DNA from: Prevotella sp.
GTDB taxonomy: Bacteria; Bacteroidota; Bacteroidia; Bacteroidales; Bacteroidaceae
NCBI GenBank assembly: GCA_017964785.1
Contig: JAGCRH010000054.1
Span: forward strand, 1 to 41,066
Direction: 5' to 3'
DNA: 41,066 nucleotides
Shown in pieces: positions 17,002 to 24,977 of the stretch. The notes under the pieces were generated by a model, which searched no databases, was not told the origin of the DNA, and saw only the letters and a program-made list of their open reading frames with translations. Made by a program: the position numbers and the translations under genes. Position 1 is the first letter of the stretch. Each line of letters opens with the position of its first letter.

Positions 17002-17074
17002 TACACCCGCAGGGGCTCGAACCCTGGACACCCTGATTAAGAGTCAGGTGCTCTACCAACTGAGCTACGGGTGC
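17002..17074 (-). tRNA. tRNA-Lys (anticodon CTT), copy 1
   Basis: Identical over 73 nt to 16883-16955; the duplicated block extends a few bases on each side (17001-17077). It is the first tRNA after the operon promoter. Anticodon CTT reads AAG; CCA is not encoded. Confidence 0.95.
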
Positions 17075-17095
17075 ATCCTTTTTCTTTAGCGGGTG

Positions 17096-17127
17096 CAAAG
17101 GTACTCACTTTTCTCCATTCCACCAAA
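17096..17127 (-). promoter_or_regulatory. Perfect promoter of the tRNA operon
   Basis: On the minus strand TTTG (17124-17127), 20 nt, TACCTTTG (17096-17103), about 20 nt before the first tRNA-Lys. The spacing equals that at 1105-1136 and 37349-37380. Confidence 0.85.
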
Positions 17128-17168
17128 TATTTTTCGAGTTTTCTTTCTAAAAAGTGCATTTTTTGCCC

Positions 17169-18650
17169 TCAGACACGCGTGGCGTGGAAACCTTCGATGT
17201 TCTCGTAGCGCCGTTTCATCATCCGTTTGTAAATGTTACGGAGCCAGATGTTACTGGTCAAAATGAAGCCCAGTCCCAAGACACACATGAAGATATAAGT
17301 GGCGGTCAGGCCTACCGTCAGGTAGCCCAGGCCGAGGATGATGGCAGGTGCGAACATAATGCCGAACTCGATGCCGATCTGAATGCCGTTCTCGTAGTTG
17401 CCCTTGCCCGTCACCTTCAATTGCAACGGCAGTGTCTGTTTATTATAGACGGCCAACTGGAAGATGATGAAGTGGATACAGCCTCCCACGAGGAACATAT
17501 AGGCAAAGAGCATCAACAGGGTGAACTTACCTGTGAAGACGGCTGGTAACAGGATGACGAAGGGTACTATCAGGATACAGCAGTAGAACCAGAACTTCGC
17601 CTTCAACAACGCCAGGATGTTTTCCTTCTGCGTCATCAGCAGGTCGATGTAGTTGCCTTCCTGTCCCATGATCTTGATAAGCGATGTCATGCTGTACAGG
17701 GCAAAGCAGTAAAGCAACCAGAAGTTCTTCATGATCGGATTGTCGTAGATGCTGGTATAGGCAATGAGGGATGAGAAGAGGGCGACCATCACCAGACTGA
17801 GGATGCAGCGCGACTTCATGGTCCTGTTGCGGATGTTCGACTTCAACTCAATCTTCAGGTATTCGCCTACCAGTCCGAAGCGGTTGAAGAACGTAAACTG
17901 TGACACCTTCTTCAGTGCCTTCTCCGTCTTCTTGGAAATCTCCTCGTACACATATTTGAACTGGAAGTGACGGTTCACGAAGAACACACCGACTATCAAT
18001 ATCAGCACGAGCGGCAGCATCCACCAGGCCGTACCGGCGGTCTGTAAGGCATCGCCGATTTTCTCAACCCCCTTGCTGACGGGTCTGATGAACAACAGTG
18101 GGGCAAAGGGCAGTGCGTAGAAGGCTGCGGCGGCAATGAGCCAGAGCGGACTCCTGTTGACGAGCGTGCGGAAGAACAGATAGATCTGACTGTTCAGAAT
18201 GATGAGCAACAGTGAGAGGATCAGCACGTAGATGGTGGCCCAGAAACCGCCTGAGAAGAAAAGAATAATAGAATAAGGAATAAACATACCTAACCACAGG
18301 AAGTTATAGCCGCTGAAATGCGAGGACACCAGGAAACACTCGATGACGGAGTAGCGTGATATCGGCATCAGGATATAGGGCTTTGCCATCATGGCAGGGG
18401 TACTCTGGAAGATAAAGCGCAACAGGAAGTCGATGGGCAGGATGATGAGCATGGCGGCAATCATGGTTCCCGGCTCTCCGTCGGCGGCATAACCGATGAT
18501 GGCACCATACATGATCAGGTAGATGACAAACATGGCCGCCAGGAAATAGATCAGTACCTTGGCCCATTTATTCTGTTCGAAGACAGGACTGCGCTTCTCG
18601 CTGACTTTAATGTTATGACGTAATAATTTAAATAACTGAATTTTATTCAT
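17169..18650 (-). CDS. DUF5687-type multi-spanning membrane protein
   Basis: A 493-residue inner-membrane protein with about twelve hydrophobic segments in two halves, separated by a charged cytoplasmic region (about residues 215-265, KKTEKALKKVSQFTFFNRFG). It resembles the Bacteroidetes DUF5687 family, whose members look like ABC-exporter permeases and are often encoded beside an ATPase subunit. No ATPase gene is present on either side here, so any partner must be elsewhere. The ATG lies 1 nt after the lolA stop, which suggests co-expression with ftsK-lolA. I cannot assign a substrate. Confidence 0.7.
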   Translation of the reverse strand: MNKIQLFKLLRHNIKVSEKRSPVFEQNKWAKVLIYFLAAMFVIYLIMYGAIIGYAADGEPGTMIAAMLIILPIDFLLRFIFQSTPAMMAKPYILMPISRYSVIECFLVSSHFSGYNFLWLGMFIPYSIILFFSGGFWATIYVLILSLLLIILNSQIYLFFRTLVNRSPLWLIAAAAFYALPFAPLLFIRPVSKGVEKIGDALQTAGTAWWMLPLVLILIVGVFFVNRHFQFKYVYEEISKKTEKALKKVSQFTFFNRFGLVGEYLKIELKSNIRNRTMKSRCILSLVMVALFSSLIAYTSIYDNPIMKNFWLLYCFALYSMTSLIKIMGQEGNYIDLLMTQKENILALLKAKFWFYCCILIVPFVILLPAVFTGKFTLLMLFAYMFLVGGCIHFIIFQLAVYNKQTLPLQLKVTGKGNYENGIQIGIEFGIMFAPAIILGLGYLTVGLTATYIFMCVLGLGFILTSNIWLRNIYKRMMKRRYENIEGFHATRV

Positions 18651-18651
18651 T

Positions 18652-19263
18652 TCATCTGAGGTCTATGATTTCTGCTTGGGGGAAGTCTTTCGCATTAAAC
18701 TGGAACAGTCCGTCAGCGAGGTTGGTTGCTTTCAGTCCGCTGATAATCAGCACACTCCACTTACCGTTCTGTTGCATCTTGACGTGCGTGGGACGATAAC
18801 TGTTCTGGTCCACGATGATATACATCTCCTGTATCTTCCGTTTCTTGTCGGTGGCCTTCAGGTGTACCTCATACGAGTTGTTCACCTTCTTCGACGACAG
18901 TTTAAAGCCTTTCTTGTAGATATTGATGAAGTTATAGGGGTTGATGGCCTGCAATTCCTCCTCCGACGGGTTACTCACGTTGACCTCGTCGTTCTGTTTC
19001 ATATACGTCCACTGGGTCTTACCGTCAAACCAAATGGTGGCCTGCGGTGTTGTGGCGTGAAACTTCCTGCCTTTGATGGAGATGCTGCCAGAGGTATTAC
19101 CGAACTGCTTGCTGCGCATCTCAAAATTGGCCTGTACGCCACCAGGGTTACTCACCGTGGCTGCAGCCTTGTCAAGGATGCTCTTGGCACTCTCAGCGTG
19201 CGCAGAACTAAGTGAGAATGTATAAATGACAAATGACAGACCTATCAACAAATATCTCTTCAT
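18652..19263 (-). CDS. lolA: LolA-like periplasmic lipoprotein carrier
   Basis: A 203-residue protein with a signal peptide (cleavage likely after SSAHA, residue 23) followed by a LolA-like beta-sheet domain: ANFEMRSKQFGNTSGSISIKGRKFH, IWFDGKTQWTYM, NPYNFINIYKKGF and the C-terminal IISGLKATNLADGLFQFNAKDFP. LolA carries lipoproteins from the inner to the outer membrane. Order ftsK-lolA is conserved well beyond this phylum, which supports the call. The ATG overlaps the ftsK stop as ATGA (4 nt). The N-terminus of the mature protein is divergent from E. coli LolA. Confidence 0.88.
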   Translation of the reverse strand: MKRYLLIGLSFVIYTFSLSSAHAESAKSILDKAAATVSNPGGVQANFEMRSKQFGNTSGSISIKGRKFHATTPQATIWFDGKTQWTYMKQNDEVNVSNPSEEELQAINPYNFINIYKKGFKLSSKKVNNSYEVHLKATDKKRKIQEMYIIVDQNSYRPTHVKMQQNGKWSVLIISGLKATNLADGLFQFNAKDFPQAEIIDLR

Positions 19264-21713
19264 TTCAAACTGTTTAAAAGGTTATTCAAACTATTCTCGT
19301 CCTGTATCATCACCTCACGGGGCTTCGAACCCATGGCGGCACCCACCACACCGGCCTTCTCCAACTGATCCATCAGTCGACCGGCACGATTGTAGCCAAT
19401 GGCGAACTTTCGCTGGATGAGGGAAGTCGAGCCACTCTGTTCACGGACAATCAGACGGGCGGCATCCTCGAACAACGGATCCAGATGCTGCATGTCCACA
19501 TCCTTACCGCTGCCGTCACCCATGTCAGTCTCTGGCATGTCTGGCTCCGGCAACTCAAACGGCATACCGTAACTCTGCTGCTCGGCGATGAAGGTGTTGA
19601 TGCGTTCCACCTCGGGTGTGTCGACGAACGCACACTGCACACGCACAGGCTCGGCACCGTTCAGGAAGAGCATGTCGCCCCGGCCGATCAACTGCTGGGC
19701 ACCCGTCCGGTCGAGGATTGTCTTGGAGTCGATACCTGCCGACACCTTGAAGGCGATACGGGCGGGGAAATTGGCCTTGATGTTACCCGTGATAATCGTC
19801 GTGGTAGGACGCTGGGTGGCGATGACCATGTGGATACCCACGGCACGGGCCAACTGGGCGATACGGGCGATGGGCAGTTCTATCTCCTTACCGGCCGTCA
19901 TGATCAAATCACCGAACTCATCGATGATCACGACGATATACGGCATGTAGTCGTGTCCGCCACGTGGGGGGATCTTACGGTCAATGAATTTCTTGTTGTA
20001 TTCCTTGATGTTTCTCGCACCCACCTCCTTCAACAGGTCGTAGCGGGTATCCATCAGTTTACAGAGTGAGTTCAGCGTGCGTACCACCTTTGTCACGTCG
20101 GTGATGATGGGATCGGCGTCCTCGTCGGGTACCTTGGCCAGGAAGTGATTTATCAGCGGGTTATAGATCGAGAACTCCACCTTCTTCGGGTCCACGAGCA
20201 CAATCTTCAACTCTGCCGGATGCTTCTTATATAATAAAGAGGTGACGATGGCATTCAGTCCGACCGACTTACCCTGACCGGTTGCACCGGCCACAAGCAG
20301 GTGTGGCGCCTTGGCCAGGTCGAACATAAATACCTCGTTGGTAATCGTCTTACCCACGGCACAGGGTAGTTCCATCTGACTCTCCTGGAACTTCTTCGAG
20401 TTCAGGATTGATTCCATCGACACAATCGAGGGCTTCGCATTCGGTACCTCGATACCGACCGTTCCCTTACCGGGCATCGGGGCGATGATACGGATGCCGA
20501 GGGCAGAGAGGCTGAGGGCGATATCATCTTCCAGTGAACGGATCTTGGTGATACGAACACCAGGTGCCAGTGTAATCTCGTAAAGCGTAATCGTCGGTCC
20601 TACCGTCGCCTTGATACTCGAGATCTCCACACCGAAGGTACGCAGCACGTCCACGATACGGTTTTTGTTGGCATTCTGCTCCGCCATGTCGATATACGGT
20701 TTACCGTCGTTATCGTATTTCTTCAGCAGGTCGAGGGTGGGGTATTTATAGTTCTCTAAGTCGCGCTTGGGGTCGTAGGGCTCTAAGTTCTTATAATTAT
20801 CGTCGGCGAGCGTCTTATCGTCGGCCGTCTCTTCGTCGCCCTTGGCCACTTCCACCTCCAAGTCGATGTCTTTCCCTTTCTTTTCCGGAATGTCCACCGT
20901 CGGCTCCTGATGGTATACCTCGTCGATGACCTTTGCCCCTCCGAGGTCGTCAAATTCAACGGTCTGCGTGGCGGGGTCGTCAAAGACCTCTGGGTCTTCC
21001 TCCGTCTGTATCTGATTTTCGTAGGAGTCTACCTTCTCTTCGGGATTATTGTTCGTAATCTTAAACGGTATCTTCTCAAATAGTTTCGAGGGGTTCAGGA
21101 CCCTGCGCAAGATATACACCGTCTCCGCACTGATCCAGGTGAGAAAGGCCAGTGCCGTCAGGACCAACAGGATGGTCAGACCGGGTGCTCCCACCAGGTT
21201 CTCAATCCACTGACAGATATAGACACCATGGTCGCCGCCAGGGTTGTAGCAGGCATCCACGAACAGGGGTGAGAGGAACTTGGCGAAGGTCACGGAAGCC
21301 CAGATCATGATGATCATCATCGACATGAACCATTTCAACAGGTTCACCCGGTAGGCCTTGATCAGATGCACGCCCAACAGGATCAGGAACAGCGGTATCA
21401 GGAACGAGGGCAGTCCAAAGCAGCACTTGATGAAATAATTGGAGAGGTAGGCGCCCAGTTTACCACAGGTATTGGCAAACACCACCTGGGGGTTCATCAG
21501 TTCCCCCTCTCTGGCCGACTCGATCATCGTCTGGTCTGCCGCACCCGCCGAGAGATACGAGATAAAGGCTATCAGCATATAGATGGCGAGGGCAATGATG
21601 ATGAAGCCGACGAATATCCATAGGATCTCGTTCGAGAATATATGTTTCACCCCCAGTGCATCAGCAAACCCAGAGGGCTGACTGGAACGCTTTTCTTTCT
21701 TCTTTTTTGCCAT
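19260..21713 (-). CDS. ftsK: DNA translocase FtsK
   Basis: FtsK pumps chromosome ends through the closing septum. The 817-residue protein has four membrane segments (about 32-55, 98-122, 127-146, 175-198), an acidic linker (about 225-320), and the motor: Walker A GATGQGKS (476-483), Walker B IVVIIDEFGDL with D598. The last ~65 residues (LFEDAARLIVREQSGSTSLI and AGRLMDQLEKAGVVGAA) are the winged-helix gamma domain that reads polar DNA guide sequences. I use the ATG at 21711-21713 (MAKKKKEKRS), not a start 17 codons upstream that lies across the promoter. First gene of ftsK-lolA-DUF5687. Confidence 0.97.
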   Translation of the reverse strand: MAKKKKEKRSSQPSGFADALGVKHIFSNEILWIFVGFIIIALAIYMLIAFISYLSAGAADQTMIESAREGELMNPQVVFANTCGKLGAYLSNYFIKCCFGLPSFLIPLFLILLGVHLIKAYRVNLLKWFMSMMIIMIWASVTFAKFLSPLFVDACYNPGGDHGVYICQWIENLVGAPGLTILLVLTALAFLTWISAETVYILRRVLNPSKLFEKIPFKITNNNPEEKVDSYENQIQTEEDPEVFDDPATQTVEFDDLGGAKVIDEVYHQEPTVDIPEKKGKDIDLEVEVAKGDEETADDKTLADDNYKNLEPYDPKRDLENYKYPTLDLLKKYDNDGKPYIDMAEQNANKNRIVDVLRTFGVEISSIKATVGPTITLYEITLAPGVRITKIRSLEDDIALSLSALGIRIIAPMPGKGTVGIEVPNAKPSIVSMESILNSKKFQESQMELPCAVGKTITNEVFMFDLAKAPHLLVAGATGQGKSVGLNAIVTSLLYKKHPAELKIVLVDPKKVEFSIYNPLINHFLAKVPDEDADPIITDVTKVVRTLNSLCKLMDTRYDLLKEVGARNIKEYNKKFIDRKIPPRGGHDYMPYIVVIIDEFGDLIMTAGKEIELPIARIAQLARAVGIHMVIATQRPTTTIITGNIKANFPARIAFKVSAGIDSKTILDRTGAQQLIGRGDMLFLNGAEPVRVQCAFVDTPEVERINTFIAEQQSYGMPFELPEPDMPETDMGDGSGKDVDMQHLDPLFEDAARLIVREQSGSTSLIQRKFAIGYNRAGRLMDQLEKAGVVGAAMGSKPREVMIQDENSLNNLLNSLK

Positions 21714-21741
21714 AATCAAACAACATTTCCGAATTTTCGTG

Positions 21742-21749
21742 CAAAAGTA
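21742..21749 (-). promoter_or_regulatory. ftsK promoter, -7 box
   Basis: TACTTTTG on the minus strand, about 30 nt before the ftsK ATG. The -33 element is not recognisable. Confidence 0.6.
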
Positions 21750-21792
21750 ACTGAAAAATCCCACATTTCATCATCTTTTACCGTTTTTTTTG

Positions 21793-21800
21793 TAATTTTG
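21793..21800 (+). promoter_or_regulatory. Promoter -7 box of the exonuclease-rlmI-tilS operon
   Basis: TAATTTTG ends 10 nt before the ATG at 21811, so the leader would be only a few nucleotides. It diverges from the ftsK promoter 44 bp away. Confidence 0.65.
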
Positions 21801-21810
21801 CACCTTGATA

Positions 21811-22497
21811 ATGAAAAAGATCATCTATAACCGGTTCGCGAAGGAGTGGATGGCGGAACTTCCGAAGGTCACCTACGACAAGAACATCATTGTCATCGTG
21901 ACGCCACAGCAGACGGAAAAGGCTGTCGACTACCTGTTGTCAATGCCTATTCTCGGTGTTGACACCGAGACCAGACCGTCGTTCACCAGACGACAGCAGT
22001 TCAAGTGCTCGCTCCTGCAGGTGGCCACACACCACAACAGTTTCCTCTTCCGCCTGAACTATACGGGCATGACACCCGCCATCCTCCGACTATTGGAAGA
22101 CAAGACCGTCCCCAAGGTGGGCCTCTCCTGGCACGATGATATCATGGCGCTCAAGCGACTGCGCAGTTTCGAGCCGGGTTATTTCATCGACCTTCAGGAT
22201 CACATGAAAGAGATCGGCATTCAGGACCTGAGTCTGCAGAAACTGTATGCCAACCTCTTCAATGAGCGTATCAGCAAGACCGAACGCCTCTCCAACTGGG
22301 AGCGCGACGTATTGTCGGAGAAGCAGAAACAGTATGCCGCCATCGATGCCTGGGCCTGCATCCAACTCTATGAGGAATTGATGCGCCTGAAAGAGACCGG
22401 CGACTATGAAATGCACACCTTGGAGATGGAACTCGAAATAGAAGAAGACTTTAGGATATATGAAGAACTTGCAACTCAAAAGGGGAAAGGAAGATAG
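21811..22497 (+). CDS. 3'-5' exonuclease domain protein (RNase D-like)
   Basis: A 228-residue protein of the DEDDy exonuclease superfamily. Motif I is GVDTETRPSF (about 48-57), motif II LSWHDDIMALKRL (about 103-115) and motif III YAAIDAWACIQLYEEL (about 173-188). It lacks the HRDC domains of full-length RNase D, and resembles the stand-alone ribonuclease D / WRN-type exonucleases found in Bacteroidetes. Substrate (tRNA 3' ends or DNA) cannot be told from sequence. The ATG at 21811 is preferred to a TTG two codons upstream. The 3' end overlaps the methyltransferase gene by 38 nt. Confidence 0.85.
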   Translation: MKKIIYNRFAKEWMAELPKVTYDKNIIVIVTPQQTEKAVDYLLSMPILGVDTETRPSFTRRQQFKCSLLQVATHHNSFLFRLNYTGMTPAILRLLEDKTVPKVGLSWHDDIMALKRLRSFEPGYFIDLQDHMKEIGIQDLSLQKLYANLFNERISKTERLSNWERDVLSEKQKQYAAIDAWACIQLYEELMRLKETGDYEMHTLEMELEIEEDFRIYEELATQKGKGR

Positions 22498-23632
22498 TCT
22501 CCTGCGCTTCCATCCGTGGGTGTTCTCTGGAGCCATCCAACAGGCCGATGCAGGCATTGCCGAGGGCGATGTGGTCAGAGTGCTGACGGCTGGCGGCGAC
22601 TTCATCGCCGTAGGCCACTATCAGGCCGGTTCCATCGCTGTCCGCGTCCTGTCCTTCCGCGATGTCGAAATCAACGAAGCATTCTGGTATGCCCGTCTGG
22701 AGTCGGCGCTCAGGATGCGTATCGCCATCGGCATGGCCGACAATCCGCAGAACAACACCTACCGTCTGGTGCATGGCGAGGGCGACCTGCTGCCGGGACT
22801 CATCATCGATGTGTATGGCAAGACCGCTGTCATGCAGGCCCACAGCATCGGCATGCACCTGAGTCGCGTGCAGATTGCCGAGCAACTGGCCAAGGTGATG
22901 GGCTCGCGCATCGAGAATATCTACTATAAGAGCGAGACCACGCTGCCCTTTATGGACCACATGGAGAACGGCTTCCTCTATGGCGGTTCGCAGGAGAATA
23001 CGGCGGTCGAGAACGGACTGATGTTCTACGTCGACTGGCTGCACGGACAGAAGACGGGCTTCTTCGTCGACCAGCGCGAGAACCGTTCATTGCTTGAGAG
23101 ATATGCCCGAGACAAGCGGGTCCTGAATATGTTCTGCTATACAGGTGGCTTCTCGTTCTATGCCATGCGGGGTGGGGCGGCGTTGGTCCATTCCGTCGAC
23201 AGCAGTGCCAAGGCCATCGAACTGACCAACCGCAACGTGCAGTTGAACTTCCCTGGCGACAACCGCCATCAGGCCTTCTGCGAGGATGCCTTCAAATATC
23301 TGGAACAGGCAGACAGCCAATATGACCTGATTATATTAGACCCCCCAGCCTTTGCCAAGCACCGCGGTGCCTTGCACAATGCCCTGAAAGGTTATACCCG
23401 CCTGAACAACAAGGCCTTCCAGAAGATACAGCCGGGCGGCATCCTCTTCACGTTCAGTTGTTCACAGGTGGTCACCAAGGATCATTTCCGCAATGCCGTC
23501 TTCACGGCGGCTGCCCAGGCAGGCCGTAAGGTGCGTATCCTGCACCAACTGCACCAGCCTGCCGACCATCCCATCAACATCTATCATCCCGAAGGCGAAT
23601 ACCTCAAAGGCCTGGTCCTCTATGTGGAGTAA
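22460..23632 (+). CDS. rlmI: 23S rRNA m5C methyltransferase, RlmI family
   Basis: A 390-residue SAM-dependent enzyme. It has an N-terminal PUA domain (about 1-75, with FHPWVFSGAIQ), an EEHEE-type middle domain, SAM motif I VLNMFCYTGGFS (221-232), motif IV DPPAF (294-298) and a SCSQ motif with C334 that is typical for 5-methylcytosine RNA methyltransferases of the RlmI/YccW family. In E. coli RlmI modifies C1962 of 23S rRNA; the same target is likely but not proven. It overlaps the exonuclease gene by 38 nt and tilS by 11 nt, so the three RNA-related genes form one operon. Confidence 0.92.
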   Translation: MKNLQLKRGKEDSLLRFHPWVFSGAIQQADAGIAEGDVVRVLTAGGDFIAVGHYQAGSIAVRVLSFRDVEINEAFWYARLESALRMRIAIGMADNPQNNTYRLVHGEGDLLPGLIIDVYGKTAVMQAHSIGMHLSRVQIAEQLAKVMGSRIENIYYKSETTLPFMDHMENGFLYGGSQENTAVENGLMFYVDWLHGQKTGFFVDQRENRSLLERYARDKRVLNMFCYTGGFSFYAMRGGAALVHSVDSSAKAIELTNRNVQLNFPGDNRHQAFCEDAFKYLEQADSQYDLIILDPPAFAKHRGALHNALKGYTRLNNKAFQKIQPGGILFTFSCSQVVTKDHFRNAVFTAAAQAGRKVRILHQLHQPADHPINIYHPEGEYLKGLVLYVE

Positions 23633-24977
23633 AGTTGCCGATTTCATCGCGAAGCACTCGCTGCTTTCCCCAGAAGGTCTCCATCTTGTGGCACTGAGTG
23701 GCGGTGCCGACAGCGTGGCCTTGTTGCTCGTTCTGAAACAACTGGACTATCGCATCGAGGCCGTGCACTGCAATTTCCATCTGCGGGGTGAGGAGTCCGA
23801 CCGTGACGAGGCATTCGTGAAAACACTCTGTCAACAGCACAATATACAACTGCACTTAATCCACTTTGATACAGCAGAATACGCATCTGTTCATCAAGTA
23901 AGCATTGAGATGGCTGCCCGCCAACTGCGCTACCAGTATTTCGAGCAACTCCGACAGGACATCGGGGCTGAGACCATCTGTGTGGCCCACCACCGTGACG
24001 ATGCCGTCGAGACCCTGCTGATGAACCTGATGCGTGGAGCCGGCATCCACGGTCTTACCGGCATCCATCCCAAGAACGGGGCTGTGGTACGTCCCTTATT
24101 AGGCGTCAGTCGTCAGGATATCGAGGCCTACCTGCGCCAACAGGATCAGTCGTACGTCACCGACTCCACCAACCTCCAGCCCGACGTGCTCCGCAACAAG
24201 ATCCGCCTCCAACTCCTACCGCTCTTCGAGGCCATTTCCCCCGGTTCCACCGATAACATCGCCCGCACCGCCCGTTACCTCTCCGAGGCAGAGAAAGTCT
24301 ACAATGCCTATTTCCGCACACGGGGACTGGCACCTGTGTGCGAAGTTCACGAAGCACATGGTGCCTGTCCCCTGTGTGCGGATGCCTTTGAAATTTTGTC
24401 CGCTCCTTCGCCCCTCTGCACCCTCCACGAACATCTCTCCCCGTTGGGCTTCAACCGCGATCAGATCGAGCAGATCCTTGCCTGCCTACAAGGAGGCGAG
24501 TCGGGTAGGGTATTCACTTCCCCCACCCATGTCTTGGCCATCGACCGCCAGTCGCTCGTAGTGGAACCCCTCCGCGAGCCGATGAAACCGCTCCTCATTC
24601 CCGAGCCCGGCCTTTACCGTCTCGATGAAACCGCCAAAATCCGTGTGGAACAAGTCAGTCAGGAGACCGGCATCAGTCGTGACCCGCAGATCGCTACCCT
24701 TGATGCCTCCAAGGTGCGCTTCCCGCTCACCCTGCGCACGGTGCAGGAAGGCGACCGTTTCCAGCCCTTCGGTATGAAAGGCCAGAAACTTGTCAGCGAC
24801 TTCCTCACCGACCTCAAACAAAATATTCTTGAAAAACGCCGTCAACTTGTTGTCACCGATGCCTCCGGCACTATTGTCTGGCTCGTCGGCCTCCGCATCG
24901 CCGACCCCTTCCGCATCACTGATGTCACTACCTCTGTCCTTCAACTGAACTTATCTTTTTCCCCCCGACAATGTTAA
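23622..24977 (+). CDS. tilS: tRNA(Ile)-lysidine synthetase
   Basis: TilS converts C34 of tRNA-Ile(CAU) to lysidine so that it reads AUA; it is essential. The 451-residue protein has the PP-loop SGGADS at 26-31, the N-type ATPase core through MNLMRGAGIHGLTG, and the C-terminal domains ending in FPLTLRTVQEGDRFQPFGMKG, a hallmark of TilS, and LTDLKQNILEKRRQLVV. The start is the ATG at 23622-23624, overlapping the rlmI stop by 11 nt; longer upstream readings lie inside rlmI. The last 50 nt overlap, tail to tail, the phosphatase gene on the other strand. Confidence 0.96.
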   Translation: MWSKVADFIAKHSLLSPEGLHLVALSGGADSVALLLVLKQLDYRIEAVHCNFHLRGEESDRDEAFVKTLCQQHNIQLHLIHFDTAEYASVHQVSIEMAARQLRYQYFEQLRQDIGAETICVAHHRDDAVETLLMNLMRGAGIHGLTGIHPKNGAVVRPLLGVSRQDIEAYLRQQDQSYVTDSTNLQPDVLRNKIRLQLLPLFEAISPGSTDNIARTARYLSEAEKVYNAYFRTRGLAPVCEVHEAHGACPLCADAFEILSAPSPLCTLHEHLSPLGFNRDQIEQILACLQGGESGRVFTSPTHVLAIDRQSLVVEPLREPMKPLLIPEPGLYRLDETAKIRVEQVSQETGISRDPQIATLDASKVRFPLTLRTVQEGDRFQPFGMKGQKLVSDFLTDLKQNILEKRRQLVVTDASGTIVWLVGLRIADPFRITDVTTSVLQLNLSFSPRQC

